From assembly GCF_048269205.1 (NCBI RefSeq), contig NZ_JBLXJC010000001.1:1054001-1118000 (forward strand): DNA of 64,000 nucleotides, read 5' to 3'. The notes below the pieces were generated by a model. That model was not told where the DNA came from and ran no database searches. It saw only the letters and a program-made list of their open reading frames with translations. Shown piece after piece: positions 8,510 through 17,352 of the stretch; positions within the stretch are counted from its first letter, which is position 1, and each line of letters begins with the position of its first letter. The stretch is from Emcibacter sp048269205 (GTDB taxonomy: Bacteria > Pseudomonadota > Alphaproteobacteria > Sphingomonadales > Emcibacteraceae). Both the position numbers and the translations under genes were made by a program.

Positions 8510-9736
8510 TCAGGCCGTTTCCAGCGCCTTGTCGGCCAGGACACCCAGTTTGTGGCCAACCATCTCGAATTTTTCAAGCATAAAGTCAATCTGCTCGTCC
8601 GTGTGGGCGGCAGACAGGCTACAACGCATCAGGTTGTAGTTGTTCGGTGTCGCCGGCGGCAGAGCCAGGTTGACATAAACGCCTTCCTTGATCATTTCAC
8701 CCCAGAAAGCGATTGCCTGGTGCAGGTCGTCCACAATAATTGCGGCAATGGGGCTTTCCCCGGAGGTGCCCATGTTGAAGCCGATTTTGGCCAGTCCTTT
8801 GTTCAGGCGCATACTGTTGGCCAGCAGCTTTTCCCGAAGGTTGGTATCAGCGATGATCTGCAGGGCCTTGGTGGCCGAGGCGACCACTGATGGCGGCAGG
8901 GATGCAGTGAACATATAGGGACGGCAGACAAGGCGCAGGACCTCGAACTTCGGATGGTTGGAAACGCAGTATCCGCCGATTGTGCCGACGCTTTTGGAAA
9001 AGGTGCCGACGATAAAGTCGATCTGGTCCTCAACACCCTGGGCCTGGGCAACGCCGCGGCCAGTGGCGCCGAAGACACCAATGGAATGCGCTTCGTCAAC
9101 AAGAATATAGGCGTCGTGTTTTTTGGAAACGGCAGCCAGTTCCTTGAGAGGTGCCTGGTCGCCAAGCATGCTGTAGACACCTTCAACCACGACCAGAACG
9201 CCCGCTTCCGGATCTGTTTTGCGCAGGCGGGTTAGCCGCTTGTCGAGATTTTCCGGATCATTATGGGCGAAACGTATCACTGTGGCGTTGCCCATGGCAC
9301 AGCCGTCATAGATGCTGGCATGGCTGTCCGCATCAATCAGGATATAGTCCTTGGGTCCGGCCAGTGTGGCAATGATTCCCAGGTTGGCCTGGTAGCCGGT
9401 TGAAAAGACCATGGCGTGTTCCGTGCCGTAGAATTTCTTCAGCTCTTTTTCCAGCGCCGTATGGCTGTTGTAGGTGCCGTTCAGAACCCTGGAACCGGTG
9501 GTGCCTGTTCCTTCGTTGAGAAGCGCTTCCTTGGCGGCAGCCACGGCGTCCTCATTGAAGGTCATGCCCATGTAATTGTTGGTTCCGGCAAGGATCGTCT
9601 TGCGCCCGTTAATGATGGCTTCGGTCGGAGAGAGAATTTTCTCCATGCTGACCGTAAACGGATTACTTTCCCCTTCCGGCAGCTGCCGGAAATTGTTCAG
9701 GGTTACATCAAATTTTTCAAAAAGATCAACTGTCAT
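8510..9736 (-). CDS. spt: Serine palmitoyltransferase (pyridoxal-phosphate alpha-oxoamine synthase)
   Basis: A 408-residue enzyme of the alpha-oxoamine synthase family, which condenses serine with an acyl thioester to form 3-ketosphinganine, the first step of sphingolipid synthesis. Visible active-site parts are His139 in DADSHAS, the PLP-binding DEAH at 214-217, and the Schiff-base lysine Lys248 in GTFSKSVGTIGGY. Related family members (KBL, BioF, HemA) share these residues, but an ACP gene overlapping the start by 4 bp, plus an epimerase-type reductase and an acyl-AMP ligase, mark this as a bacterial SPT fed by acyl-ACP. It converges with the kinase-like gene 37 bp away. Confidence 0.9.
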   Translation of the reverse strand: MTVDLFEKFDVTLNNFRQLPEGESNPFTVSMEKILSPTEAIINGRKTILAGTNNYMGMTFNEDAVAAAKEALLNEGTGTTGSRVLNGTYNSHTALEKELKKFYGTEHAMVFSTGYQANLGIIATLAGPKDYILIDADSHASIYDGCAMGNATVIRFAHNDPENLDKRLTRLRKTDPEAGVLVVVEGVYSMLGDQAPLKELAAVSKKHDAYILVDEAHSIGVFGATGRGVAQAQGVEDQIDFIVGTFSKSVGTIGGYCVSNHPKFEVLRLVCRPYMFTASLPPSVVASATKALQIIADTNLREKLLANSMRLNKGLAKIGFNMGTSGESPIAAIIVDDLHQAIAFWGEMIKEGVYVNLALPPATPNNYNLMRCSLSAAHTDEQIDFMLEKFEMVGHKLGVLADKALETA

Positions 9737-9981
9737 TGTTCACTTAGTATTTTATCAACGGCATCGGCAACCTGGCCAACCTTTTCCAGGTCCGGCAGGA
9801 TGTTCAGGGGCACAGTAATATCAAAGTGGTCCTCGATTTCGGCCAAAAGGTCCATAACCGCCAGCGAATCCAGTTCCAGGTCGGTACTGAATGTGGTGTC
9901 GGCGGTGAGAGGAATTCCCTTCTTGTTGAAGGGGGCAACCAGGGTGCAGATTTGATCTAGCGTACTATTTGTGTCTGTCAT
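9733..9981 (-). CDS. acpR: Dedicated acyl carrier protein of the sphingolipid locus
   Basis: An 82-residue acyl carrier protein. The 4-phosphopantetheine attachment site is Ser39 in LELDSLAVMDLL, followed by the acidic helix II and the short helix III seen in ACPs. It differs from housekeeping AcpP (not found in this window) and lies between the reductase and spt genes, overlapping spt by 4 bp. I infer that it carries the fatty acid loaded by the acyl-ACP synthetase encoded two genes upstream and hands it to serine palmitoyltransferase. The symbol follows Caulobacter usage from memory. Confidence 0.88.
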   Translation of the reverse strand: MTDTNSTLDQICTLVAPFNKKGIPLTADTTFSTDLELDSLAVMDLLAEIEDHFDITVPLNILPDLEKVGQVADAVDKILSEQ

Positions 9982-10052
9982 GTTTTTCGCCTTAAATAAG
10001 GCCCGCTAAGTTACATAATAAATATTGGTAAATCCATCTAAAATCAGGTCGT

Positions 10053-10991
10053 TTACAATAAATTTTCCTCCCTGTACCAGCGGAAACATATTTCAAGTCC
10101 TTTATTAAGCCTGATTTTCGGCTCCCAGGCTACGAAATTCTTTATATGCTCGTCCCGGCATCTCCAGTCCGGATGGCAAAGCTCATTTACCTTTTCCGGT
10201 GAAACCATTGGTACATAACCGAAAATTCTGGAAATAAACTTATTGGTGTGGGCAAAAAGCTTCAGCGATTTTCTTCCCGCAGTCAGTTTCAGCGCCCGCC
10301 TGTTCATGATCTGCGAGGCCGTATTGAATATTTCCTGCAATGAGTAGCCGTTCTCGGCACTGTCATCAACGTCCAGAATTTTAGAGTAAGCCGTTTCGCA
10401 ACGGGTGCATTCGGCCATGGCCGATACCAGGTCCTCCACAAAAATCACAGAAGTCCGATTGTGCCGGCTGCCGGGGACCAGGGAAAACCCCCATTTCAGG
10501 GATTTGAACAGTTTGAGGATCTCATAGTCCCCCGGTCCGTAAATAGCTGGTGCCCGAATGATGGTCCAGTTCAGATGGGCCGGGGCGTGATCCAGCAGAA
10601 CTTCTTCTCCCTGGCGCTTGCTTTCCGCATAATGGGAAAGATATCTTTCCCGGGCGGCAAGGGAGGAGAGCAGGACAAAGTGCGGGGCGGGCCCTTCAGG
10701 AGGAAGGGCATTCAACAGGACTGTCACGCTGTCGCGATTGATGGTGGCAAATTCCTGAAAATTACGGGCCTTGATCGCGCCGGCAATGTGAAACAGCACA
10801 TCCGTACCGCTGACAAATTGCGAAACGGCCGCTTCGTTATGGAAATCACCTTCGATCCATTCCACATTTTCCATCGGCTGCTGGGGACGCCGGACCAGGG
10901 CCTTGACCCGGTAGCCCCGGGCGGTCAGCTGATGGACCATATGTTTTCCGACGAATCCGGTTGCTCCGGTGACTGCGGCTGTTTTGCTCAT
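10053..10991 (-). CDS. cerR: NAD(P)-dependent epimerase/reductase, likely ceramide reductase (CerR-like)
   Basis: A 312-residue extended short-chain dehydrogenase. The Rossmann glycine motif TGATGFVGKH (Gly9, 12, 15) and the catalytic YAESK (YxxxK) are present, with an upstream serine pair LLSSLAA. In Caulobacter an epimerase-family protein of the spt locus, CerR, reduces the 3-keto group of the ceramide intermediate. The location between the ACP and the acyl-ACP synthetase genes supports that role here. The start was moved from 11045 to ATG 10991 because MSKTAAVTGATG is the normal family N-terminus. The generic SDR/epimerase call is secure; the substrate is inferred from context. Confidence 0.8.
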   Translation of the reverse strand: MSKTAAVTGATGFVGKHMVHQLTARGYRVKALVRRPQQPMENVEWIEGDFHNEAAVSQFVSGTDVLFHIAGAIKARNFQEFATINRDSVTVLLNALPPEGPAPHFVLLSSLAARERYLSHYAESKRQGEEVLLDHAPAHLNWTIIRAPAIYGPGDYEILKLFKSLKWGFSLVPGSRHNRTSVIFVEDLVSAMAECTRCETAYSKILDVDDSAENGYSLQEIFNTASQIMNRRALKLTAGRKSLKLFAHTNKFISRIFGYVPMVSPEKVNELCHPDWRCRDEHIKNFVAWEPKIRLNKGLEICFRWYREENLL

Positions 10992-11104
10992 GAAATTCCG
11001 AGTGTGGTTACATGTTGTACCGGATAAAATATAACCCCCTGTCAATCCGGGTCAACTTAATCCGGGTCAACGGGGGGCTGAATATATTGATTTCCCGGTC
11101 AGGA

Positions 11105-12847
11105 TCAGGAAGCCAGCTTTCCGGCCAGATACTGCTGTCTGGCTTTGCTGCGGCTCAGTTTTCCGGAAGAGGTCCGGGGCAGGGAACGCGGCGGCAAAAG
11201 CACGACCCGTGCACTTGCTCCGACCATTTCCTTGACCTTGCTCTTGATCCGGTCTTCCAGATCCAACCGGTCTGCTTCGTCCCGGGTGCGGCACTGTACA
11301 AGAACAGCGGGGATTTCCTCGTTGTTGTCACCGGGGATGGAAATGGCGGCGCTGTCGCCGGACCTCAGATCAGCAATCTGCTCCACGGCCCATTCGATAT
11401 CCTGGGGCCAGTGGTTTTTACCGTTGATAATAATCAGGTCCTTGATCCGACCGATAATATAGACGGAGCCGTCCACCACATATCCCATATCACCAGTATC
11501 CAGCCAGCCATCTTCCGACAGGCAGGCTTCGGTGGCTTCCTCATCATCGAAATAGCCGACCATGACGCTCGGGCCGCGAACACAGATGCGTCCGATTTCG
11601 CGTTCGCCCAGGGCATTATTGTCTTCGTCACGGACTTCCAGTTCATACTGGGAAAGAGCCTTGCCGCAATTGACGACTTCCCGGTAATTTGCACCGTTTC
11701 CGTTGGCTTTTTCGTATTTTTCCAGGGTCTTGATTTCTCCGGTCAGGACTTTCTCATTGACCAGATCAATTTCGACACCGGTATCCAGAGTCATGAAGCT
11801 GACCGCAAGTGTACATTCCGCAAGTCCATAACTCGGCAGGAAAGTGGTTTCCCGGAACCCGTGTGAACTGAACGTTTCATGGAAATTTCTCAGCACATCG
11901 GCGCGGATCATATCGCCGCCGATGCCGGCCACGCGCCAGCTTGACAGATCCATGCCCTCTGTATCCTTGCCGTTTGCGCGACGGCTGCAGATTTCATAAC
12001 CGAATGTGGGGCTGTAGGTGATGGTGCCCTTGTTGCGGGAAATAAGTTTGAGCCACTGCATGGGACGGCGCGCAAAGGCTTCGGTTGCCAGATAATCGGT
12101 TGTCATTTGACAGGCGATGGGGGACAGCAGGGTGCCGACAAGACCCATATCATGATAAAACGGCAGCCAGGAAACTACCCGGTCCTCATCATTCACCTGA
12201 ACGCCTTCGGCGCCAATTCCGTAACAGTTGGACATAAGAGAGCGATGAGTTACAGCCACACCGTGAGGAAAGCGGGTGCTTCCGGAAGAATACTGAAGAT
12301 AGGCCAGGTCATCCGGCTGCGGGTTGGGCAGTTCGACTGCCTCGATGTTCTTGCTGTCAATCTGGGCTTCGAAAGTGTCTGCCGTGCCAACAAAACGAAG
12401 TTTCAGTCCTTCAGTGGCTTCGTCCAGAAGAGGCAGCATATAGGAGGCGGAGAATGCCATCCTGGCGCCGCAGCTTTTCATCTGTTGGTGAAGCTGGCTT
12501 GTGTAGCCGTCACGACCGCCGAACGAGGTCGGCAGGGGCAGGGGAACCGGTAGCATTCCGGCATACTGGCAGCCCATGAAATAGCAGACAAAATCTTCGC
12601 TGGTTTCGGCGATCAGGGCGACACGATCCCCCTTCTTCATACCGAAATGAATAAGCCGACGTGCAATCTCCATCGCGCGTTCCCGGATCAGAGCAAAGGT
12701 AATGCTGCTTTCCAGTTCGCCTCTTGGAGAATAGAAATTGAGACCCCTCACTCCCTTGGCCGCATAATCCAGGGCGTCCGGGAGGGTGTCAAAATCCGCA
12801 ATGCGCCTTGGCAATGTCGGATCTAGTGTAGGAATAGGTTCAAGCAT
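11105..12847 (-). CDS. Fatty acyl-AMP ligase / acyl-ACP synthetase of the sphingolipid locus
   Basis: A 580-residue adenylate-forming enzyme of the fatty-acyl-AMP-ligase type. Motifs in order are LQYSSGSTRFPHGV (A3), WLPFYHDMGLVG (typical FAAL), PSYGLAE (A5), GWLDTGDMGYV (A7), GRIKDLIIINGKNHWPQDIE (A8) and the C-terminal lysine in PRTSSGKLSRSKAR (A10). It would activate a fatty acid as acyl-AMP and load it on the ACP encoded downstream, supplying serine palmitoyltransferase. It is the first gene of the five-gene set and is followed after 113 bp by the reductase gene. The Caulobacter equivalent is the acyl-ACP synthetase of the spt cluster. Confidence 0.85.
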   Translation of the reverse strand: MLEPIPTLDPTLPRRIADFDTLPDALDYAAKGVRGLNFYSPRGELESSITFALIRERAMEIARRLIHFGMKKGDRVALIAETSEDFVCYFMGCQYAGMLPVPLPLPTSFGGRDGYTSQLHQQMKSCGARMAFSASYMLPLLDEATEGLKLRFVGTADTFEAQIDSKNIEAVELPNPQPDDLAYLQYSSGSTRFPHGVAVTHRSLMSNCYGIGAEGVQVNDEDRVVSWLPFYHDMGLVGTLLSPIACQMTTDYLATEAFARRPMQWLKLISRNKGTITYSPTFGYEICSRRANGKDTEGMDLSSWRVAGIGGDMIRADVLRNFHETFSSHGFRETTFLPSYGLAECTLAVSFMTLDTGVEIDLVNEKVLTGEIKTLEKYEKANGNGANYREVVNCGKALSQYELEVRDEDNNALGEREIGRICVRGPSVMVGYFDDEEATEACLSEDGWLDTGDMGYVVDGSVYIIGRIKDLIIINGKNHWPQDIEWAVEQIADLRSGDSAAISIPGDNNEEIPAVLVQCRTRDEADRLDLEDRIKSKVKEMVGASARVVLLPPRSLPRTSSGKLSRSKARQQYLAGKLAS

Positions 12848-13057
12848 ATACGTTTTTTGTCACTTACCTAAGCCTTGGTTAGCTTTTCCTCAAACAAGAA
12901 CACGGCACATCGCCATGTTTTTGTTAACTTGATTTCACCCTCGATACCTTCACTTGTCCGGTATCGCAAGAAATTTATTTATTTTTTGCCACTTATTTTT
13001 AACTTTGTACATCAAGTGATTTCTGCAAAAAAGTTTACTAACATATTGAATTATCTG

Positions 13058-13963
13058 TCAATTATATTTTTTTATGTGCGTATTCCAGCGTTTTGTTAGA
13101 TATATACCGGCAAGGACAAACAATACCGAAAGGAAAGTGGTCTCCCGAAGTGGTTCATCCAGCCAAAAATACCCGGCAAAAACGCCGACCAGTGGCACAA
13201 TATAATTGTTGTATGCGACAAATGTGGCACCAGCAAGATGGGTCAGATGGACAAGGATGATCGTTGCCAGGCCGGTGGCAAATACGCCCAGGAAAGCCAC
13301 AGAGCCCAGTGCGGCCGGTTGTGGCGTGCTCGTCCAGGGCTGATCTATGGCCAAAGCTGCCGGCCAGATGGCCAGTGAAGAGCAGATCAGCATGACTGCG
13401 GCAGCGACCAACGGGTTTTTGTTGTGAAAATTCCGGATCATTACCCCGCTCAGGGAATAGAAGAAACCAGTTGCCAGGAATGCGAGAAAGCCCAGTATCT
13501 GGATGAATTCAGCAGACTTAAACATTACTGAATCAATAAACAGGATCACAATTCCGGTGAAACCACACAAAATGCCGATCAACCCGGGCCAGGTCATCTT
13601 TTCATCATGGGTCAGGAAATGGGCGAGAATGAATGTGTTCAGGGGAACCAGGGACATACAGATGGCTGCGGTGCCCGCATTCTGATATTTGACTCCCCAA
13701 CTGACCAGCATAAAGGGCAGGGCGGTTCCCAATATGCCAACGCTACCGATATTCCACCAGCTTTTAAGGTCGGTGGGCAGGGAAAGTTTCTGGTGACGCA
13801 AAATAAGCCAGACGATCAGAGCCCCGAGGGAAATTCGGCTTGCGGCAATGGTGATTGGCGGAATAGACTGAACGGCAATTTTATTGAACATGAAGGCAGT
13901 ACCCCAGGCGAGGGCCAGGAAAAGAAGATAGGCATACTGTTTCGGGGTATTGTTATGGTTCAT
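13058..13963 (-). CDS. EamA/DMT family transporter
   Basis: A 301-residue membrane protein with two EamA repeats, about ten hydrophobic helices in all. The first repeat begins YAYLLFLALAWGTAFMFNKIAV and includes AASRISLGALIVWL; the second begins near residue 150 and ends with LDEPLRETTFLSVLFVLAGIYLTKRW, the typical EamA closing helix. Such proteins export metabolites such as amino acids or nucleosides, but the substrate cannot be read here. The gene is divergent from recX with starts only about 18 bp apart, so the promoters must overlap coding sequence. The AT-rich 210 bp beyond its stop hold no gene. Confidence 0.85.
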   Translation of the reverse strand: MNHNNTPKQYAYLLFLALAWGTAFMFNKIAVQSIPPITIAASRISLGALIVWLILRHQKLSLPTDLKSWWNIGSVGILGTALPFMLVSWGVKYQNAGTAAICMSLVPLNTFILAHFLTHDEKMTWPGLIGILCGFTGIVILFIDSVMFKSAEFIQILGFLAFLATGFFYSLSGVMIRNFHNKNPLVAAAVMLICSSLAIWPAALAIDQPWTSTPQPAALGSVAFLGVFATGLATIILVHLTHLAGATFVAYNNYIVPLVGVFAGYFWLDEPLRETTFLSVLFVLAGIYLTKRWNTHIKKYN

Positions 13964-13981
13964 GGACAGGTTCTTCAGGAA

Positions 13982-14560
13982 ATGACCAGGACAAGCAGAA
14001 AAGCAAAAAAAGTAACACCGACGTATCTGCGCAATGCAACCTACAGATACCTTGAGCGTTACGCAAGTTCGGAAGAGAACCTGCGCCGCATATTGCGGCA
14101 GAAAGTAAAACGACGTCTGTCAGCGGGAGGAGAGGACGGAACGCTGACGGCAGAGCATGACGGCTGGATTGAAGACACGATACAATATTGCCGCAAGCAT
14201 ACCCTGATTAATGACGAACTTTACGCTCTCTCAAAGGCTCGGTCTTTCCTGCGTAGTGGCAATTCACGCGCAAAAATCATCCAGAAGCTGCAGGCCAAGG
14301 GAGTTTCCCGTGACCTGGCGGAGCGGGTGCTTTCGGAAATCGCAGAAGAAATGGGTGATTCAGAGATATTTGCGGCGGCAGGATATGTTCGCCGGCGAAG
14401 GTTCGGTCCGTTTTCCGCAAATGCTGCCGACGAGGATAAAAGGCGAAAGGAAATGGCGTCCATGGCTCGTGCCGGTTTTTCCTTCGACTTGTCCCGACAG
14501 GTCCTGGAAATGGATCGTGAAGATCTGGAGGACCTCCTTTTTAGTGTCAGGGCTTTATGA
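13982..14560 (+). CDS. recX: Regulatory protein RecX
   Basis: A 192-residue RecX, which inhibits RecA filament extension. Three-helix repeats are visible: TPTYLRNATYRYLERYASSEENLRRILRQK, then the repeat with ALSKARSFLRSGNSRAKIIQKLQAKGVSRDLAERVL, and a third near the C-terminus (RKEMASMARAGFSFDLSRQVL). The start is uncertain: ATG 13982 has AGGA almost touching it, and an in-frame ATG at 13955 would add nine residues and lie inside the divergent eamA start. The stop overlaps the following MFS gene by 4 bp. recA is not in the window. Confidence 0.85.
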   Translation: MTRTSRKAKKVTPTYLRNATYRYLERYASSEENLRRILRQKVKRRLSAGGEDGTLTAEHDGWIEDTIQYCRKHTLINDELYALSKARSFLRSGNSRAKIIQKLQAKGVSRDLAERVLSEIAEEMGDSEIFAAAGYVRRRRFGPFSANAADEDKRRKEMASMARAGFSFDLSRQVLEMDREDLEDLLFSVRAL

Positions 14561-15768
14561 TGACGGTGACCGATAAGTCTCAACTCTCGCCATTGGAACG
14601 CAAAGAAGAAAGACGTTCAGCGTCTCTGCGGCTTGGCAGCGTATATGGCTCTTTGTTCCTCTATGTAGGGGTCATGCTGCCTTTCTGGGGGTTATGGCTG
14701 CAGTACAAGGGACTAACGCCAGTGGAAATTGGTATCGTTATGACCATCCCTTATCTGATGAAACCGGTGATCCCGCTGATTTCCACCCAGCTTGCCGACC
14801 GCGTTGGCCGGGTCAAGCTGATCTTTCTGATCAATCTTGTGCTGACGTTGCTGTTGTTCACACCCTATCTCTATGTGGATGGTTTCGGCGAGATCCTGGT
14901 GGTGACGGTCATTCTAAACCTTTTCTTTCAGTCCCTGATGCCGCTTCTGGAGACCATGTCGGTCGCCCAGACCAGAAAATGCGCGATGCATTACGGCCGG
15001 GTACGTTCGGCCGGGTCAGTGACCTTCATCCTCAGCGCCTTCCTGATCGGACTTGTGATCAAGGGCAATGATCCGGGCTGGGTTGTTCCGGCGGCAGTGG
15101 CCTGTCTGGCAGGCACTCTTTTGACCTCGTTCTGGCTTCCGGCCGACGACAGGGATCAGGTGCAGGATGAGGAGGAAACGGATGTCGATCGTCGCAAACC
15201 CCTGAGGCGTTTGTTGAAGGATCAGAGGTTTGTCCTGTTCATGATTGTGGTGGCGTTGATCCAGATGAGTCACGGGATCTATTATACCCTGGGCAGTATT
15301 CACTGGCGCAACAACGGCATTTCCGCCGATATGATCGGCGTGCTTTGGGGCACCGGGGTTCTGGCGGAAGTTATGGTGTTTATTTTTGCCAGCGGGCTTA
15401 TCGCCAGAAATCGCCCGACGTATGTTTTTACCATAATTGCCGTTCTCGGCGCCCTGCGCTGGCTGGTGATGGGGGGCACTTTTTCCCTGCCGCTTCTGTT
15501 CCTGGTGCAAACCATTCACGGACTGACCTACGGTGCGGCCCATCTTGCAGCCATTTATTATATTGCCAACCGGGTTCCCCGTTCCGCTTCTTCCACGGCT
15601 CAGGGCCTCTATTCTGCCTTTCCCATCGGCATCGCCCAGGGGATGACCACCATCTCTGCCGGTTTCTTTTATGACCTGTGGCAGGGAAAGGCTTACTGGA
15701 TTATGGCTCTCCTATGCGCCCTTGCGGTGCTTGTCGCAAAAAGAATGCGTTCTATCGCACTGCCGTGA
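14557..15768 (+). CDS. MFS transporter, MFS_1-like (HcaT-type)
   Basis: A 403-residue, twelve-helix major facilitator. The N-terminal region YGSLFLYVGVMLPFWGLWLQYKGLTPVEIGIVMTIPYLMKPV and the A-like loop ADRVGRVK are typical of the MFS_1-like group that includes the 3-phenylpropionate transporter HcaT. The central loop (about residues 195-220) is charged, and the second half includes HGLTYGAAHLAAIYYIANRVP. Substrate unknown. The ATG pair at 14557/14560 overlaps the recX stop by 4 bp, so expression is probably coupled. Related proteins are sometimes annotated as nucleoside or oligosaccharide permeases; nothing here favours one. Confidence 0.8.
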   Translation: MMTVTDKSQLSPLERKEERRSASLRLGSVYGSLFLYVGVMLPFWGLWLQYKGLTPVEIGIVMTIPYLMKPVIPLISTQLADRVGRVKLIFLINLVLTLLLFTPYLYVDGFGEILVVTVILNLFFQSLMPLLETMSVAQTRKCAMHYGRVRSAGSVTFILSAFLIGLVIKGNDPGWVVPAAVACLAGTLLTSFWLPADDRDQVQDEEETDVDRRKPLRRLLKDQRFVLFMIVVALIQMSHGIYYTLGSIHWRNNGISADMIGVLWGTGVLAEVMVFIFASGLIARNRPTYVFTIIAVLGALRWLVMGGTFSLPLLFLVQTIHGLTYGAAHLAAIYYIANRVPRSASSTAQGLYSAFPIGIAQGMTTISAGFFYDLWQGKAYWIMALLCALAVLVAKRMRSIALP

Positions 15769-15837
15769 CGGTTTTTCCGATTTGTTGCCGTATCATGACT
15801 GTAATGTGGATTTCGGGAGTGATTAAGGAGAAAAGCG

Positions 15838-16302
15838 ATGAAGAAAGTTTCAGTGGCAATTATGTCCGGTATTCTGGTTGTAACCGCAGCAGGGGCCGTA
15901 ATGGCCATGCCCAAAGGGCCGCATTCAGGCTGGACGGGCATGGGTAGTGGAATGCATGCACCCCGGGGGGCGATGCGGGAACTGTTGGATGCCGACGGTG
16001 ACGGCAATGTCACAAAGCAGGAGGTGGCCAAATTTCATGAAGACCGGTTGAAACAGGCGGACAAGAACCGGGACGGAGCGCTGTCTTCTGCGGAATTTAC
16101 CGTGATGCAGGAAAACATCAAGGCGGAAATGCGCAAGATTCACGAGCGCAAGAAATTTGAACGGATGGATGCCAACGGAGACGGCAAGGTGACAGCCGAG
16201 GAACTGACTGCTCACCATGCCGTCATGTTCAACCGTATGGACCGGAATGACGACGGCATGATCGGTCCGGATGACCGCGGGCATAAAAAGAAAATGAAGT
16301 AA
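15838..16302 (+). CDS. Secreted EF-hand calcium-binding protein
   Basis: A 154-residue protein with an N-terminal signal peptide (residues 1-23, ending AVMA) and four canonical EF-hand loops at about residues 51-62 (DADGDGNVTKQE), 75-86, 111-122 (DANGDGKVTAEE) and 135-146. Acidic residues at loop positions 1, 3, 5 and 12 are mostly intact, so it should bind calcium in the periplasm or outside. The tail is lysine-rich. The start ATG 15838 follows AAGGAGAAAAGCG, a strong ribosome-binding site. A hairpin terminator follows 40 bp downstream, so the gene looks monocistronic. The role is unknown; calcium-buffer or envelope functions are guesses. Confidence 0.85.
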   Translation: MKKVSVAIMSGILVVTAAGAVMAMPKGPHSGWTGMGSGMHAPRGAMRELLDADGDGNVTKQEVAKFHEDRLKQADKNRDGALSSAEFTVMQENIKAEMRKIHERKKFERMDANGDGKVTAEELTAHHAVMFNRMDRNDDGMIGPDDRGHKKKMK

Positions 16303-16342
16303 TTATTGAACGGATTGCACGTCCCCTTGCAATGAACTGAAG

Positions 16343-16368
16343 TGGCGGGCTTGTCCCGCCATTTTTTT
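16343..16368 (+). terminator. Rho-independent terminator after the EF-hand gene
   Basis: A GGCGGG stem with a four-base loop (CTTG) and TCCCGCC partner, directly followed by a run of seven T. It would end the EF-hand transcript and lies 92 bp upstream of the dapA start. Confidence 0.88.
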
Positions 16369-16459
16369 GTCTATTTACTGCTGCTATAATATCTTTCTTG
16401 CGCTTCTTTCGCAGGAAGACTATTTTGCCTCAAAATTAACAGCTATTTCAGGACGTTCG

Positions 16460-17350
16460 ATGACCAGCAAATTGATCCGAGGATCTATCCCCGCTTTGAT
16501 TACCCCATTCCGTGACGGTAAAGTGGATGAGGCTGCTTTTCGAAAGCTTGTGAACTGGCAGATAGAGCAGGGATCCCACGGTCTCGTGCCCTGCGGCACA
16601 ACCGGTGAATCGCCCACACTCAGCCATGAGGAACACCGGCGGGTTACCGAAATATGTATTGAGGAGGCTGCGGGCCGTGTGCCGGTTATCGCCGGGTGTG
16701 GTTCCAACAGCACGGCGGAGGCGGTCGGACTGATCAAATTCGCCGGTGAAGCCGGCGCCGATGCGGCGCTGGTCGTTACGCCCTATTACAACAAACCAAC
16801 CCAGGAAGGCCTGTTCCAGCATTTCAAAGTGCTGAATGACGCCAGCGACATTCCGATCATTATCTATAATATTCCCCCCCGATCCGTCATCGACATGAGC
16901 GTGGAAACCATGACTCGTTGTTTCAACGTGCTGGACAAGGTGGTTGGCGTCAAGGACGCAACCGGCGATATCGCCCGGGTGGCGCTGCAGCGGGTTGCCA
17001 TGGGACCGGATTTCATTCAGCTTTCCGGCGAGGACCAGACGGCGCTTGGCCTGATGGCGCATGGCGGACACGGCTGTATTTCCGTAACGGCCAACATCGC
17101 CCCGGCGCTTCTCGCCAGATTTCAGGATGCCTGCATGGCCGGAGAGTATAAAAAAGCCCTGGAAATCCAGGACAGGCTGACCGTACTTCATGATGCCATG
17201 TTTGTGGAAGCCAATCCCGGTCCGGTCAAATATGCGGCCGAACTGCTGGGGCTCTGTTCTGCCGAGATGCGCCTGCCCATGGTACCTGTAAGCGAGACGA
17301 CCCGCAAAACCGTGCGCGAGGCACTGGTTAAAGCCGGTCTGTTGGATTAG
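16460..17350 (+). CDS. dapA: 4-hydroxy-tetrahydrodipicolinate synthase
   Basis: A 296-residue DapA, which condenses pyruvate with aspartate semialdehyde in lysine and diaminopimelate synthesis. The Schiff-base lysine is Lys165 in GVKDATGD; Tyr136 (IIIYNIPPR) and Tyr110 (VTPYYNKP) complete the proton relay, and the GTTGES motif is at 46-51. Length matches the family. The start was placed at ATG 16460 (MTSKLIRGSIPALITPF) rather than an upstream codon at 16367, which lies in the terminator region. smpB follows 2 bp after the stop, a conserved alphaproteobacterial pair. Confidence 0.95.
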   Translation: MTSKLIRGSIPALITPFRDGKVDEAAFRKLVNWQIEQGSHGLVPCGTTGESPTLSHEEHRRVTEICIEEAAGRVPVIAGCGSNSTAEAVGLIKFAGEAGADAALVVTPYYNKPTQEGLFQHFKVLNDASDIPIIIYNIPPRSVIDMSVETMTRCFNVLDKVVGVKDATGDIARVALQRVAMGPDFIQLSGEDQTALGLMAHGGHGCISVTANIAPALLARFQDACMAGEYKKALEIQDRLTVLHDAMFVEANPGPVKYAAELLGLCSAEMRLPMVPVSETTRKTVREALVKAGLLD

Positions 17351-17352
17351 CA

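Noticed and set aside
12848..13057. AT-rich 210-bp stretch between the acyl-AMP ligase and the EamA gene as a small gene or RNA
   Set aside because: Short open frames there lack ribosome-binding sites and any conserved look; I see only promoter-like AT-rich sequence.
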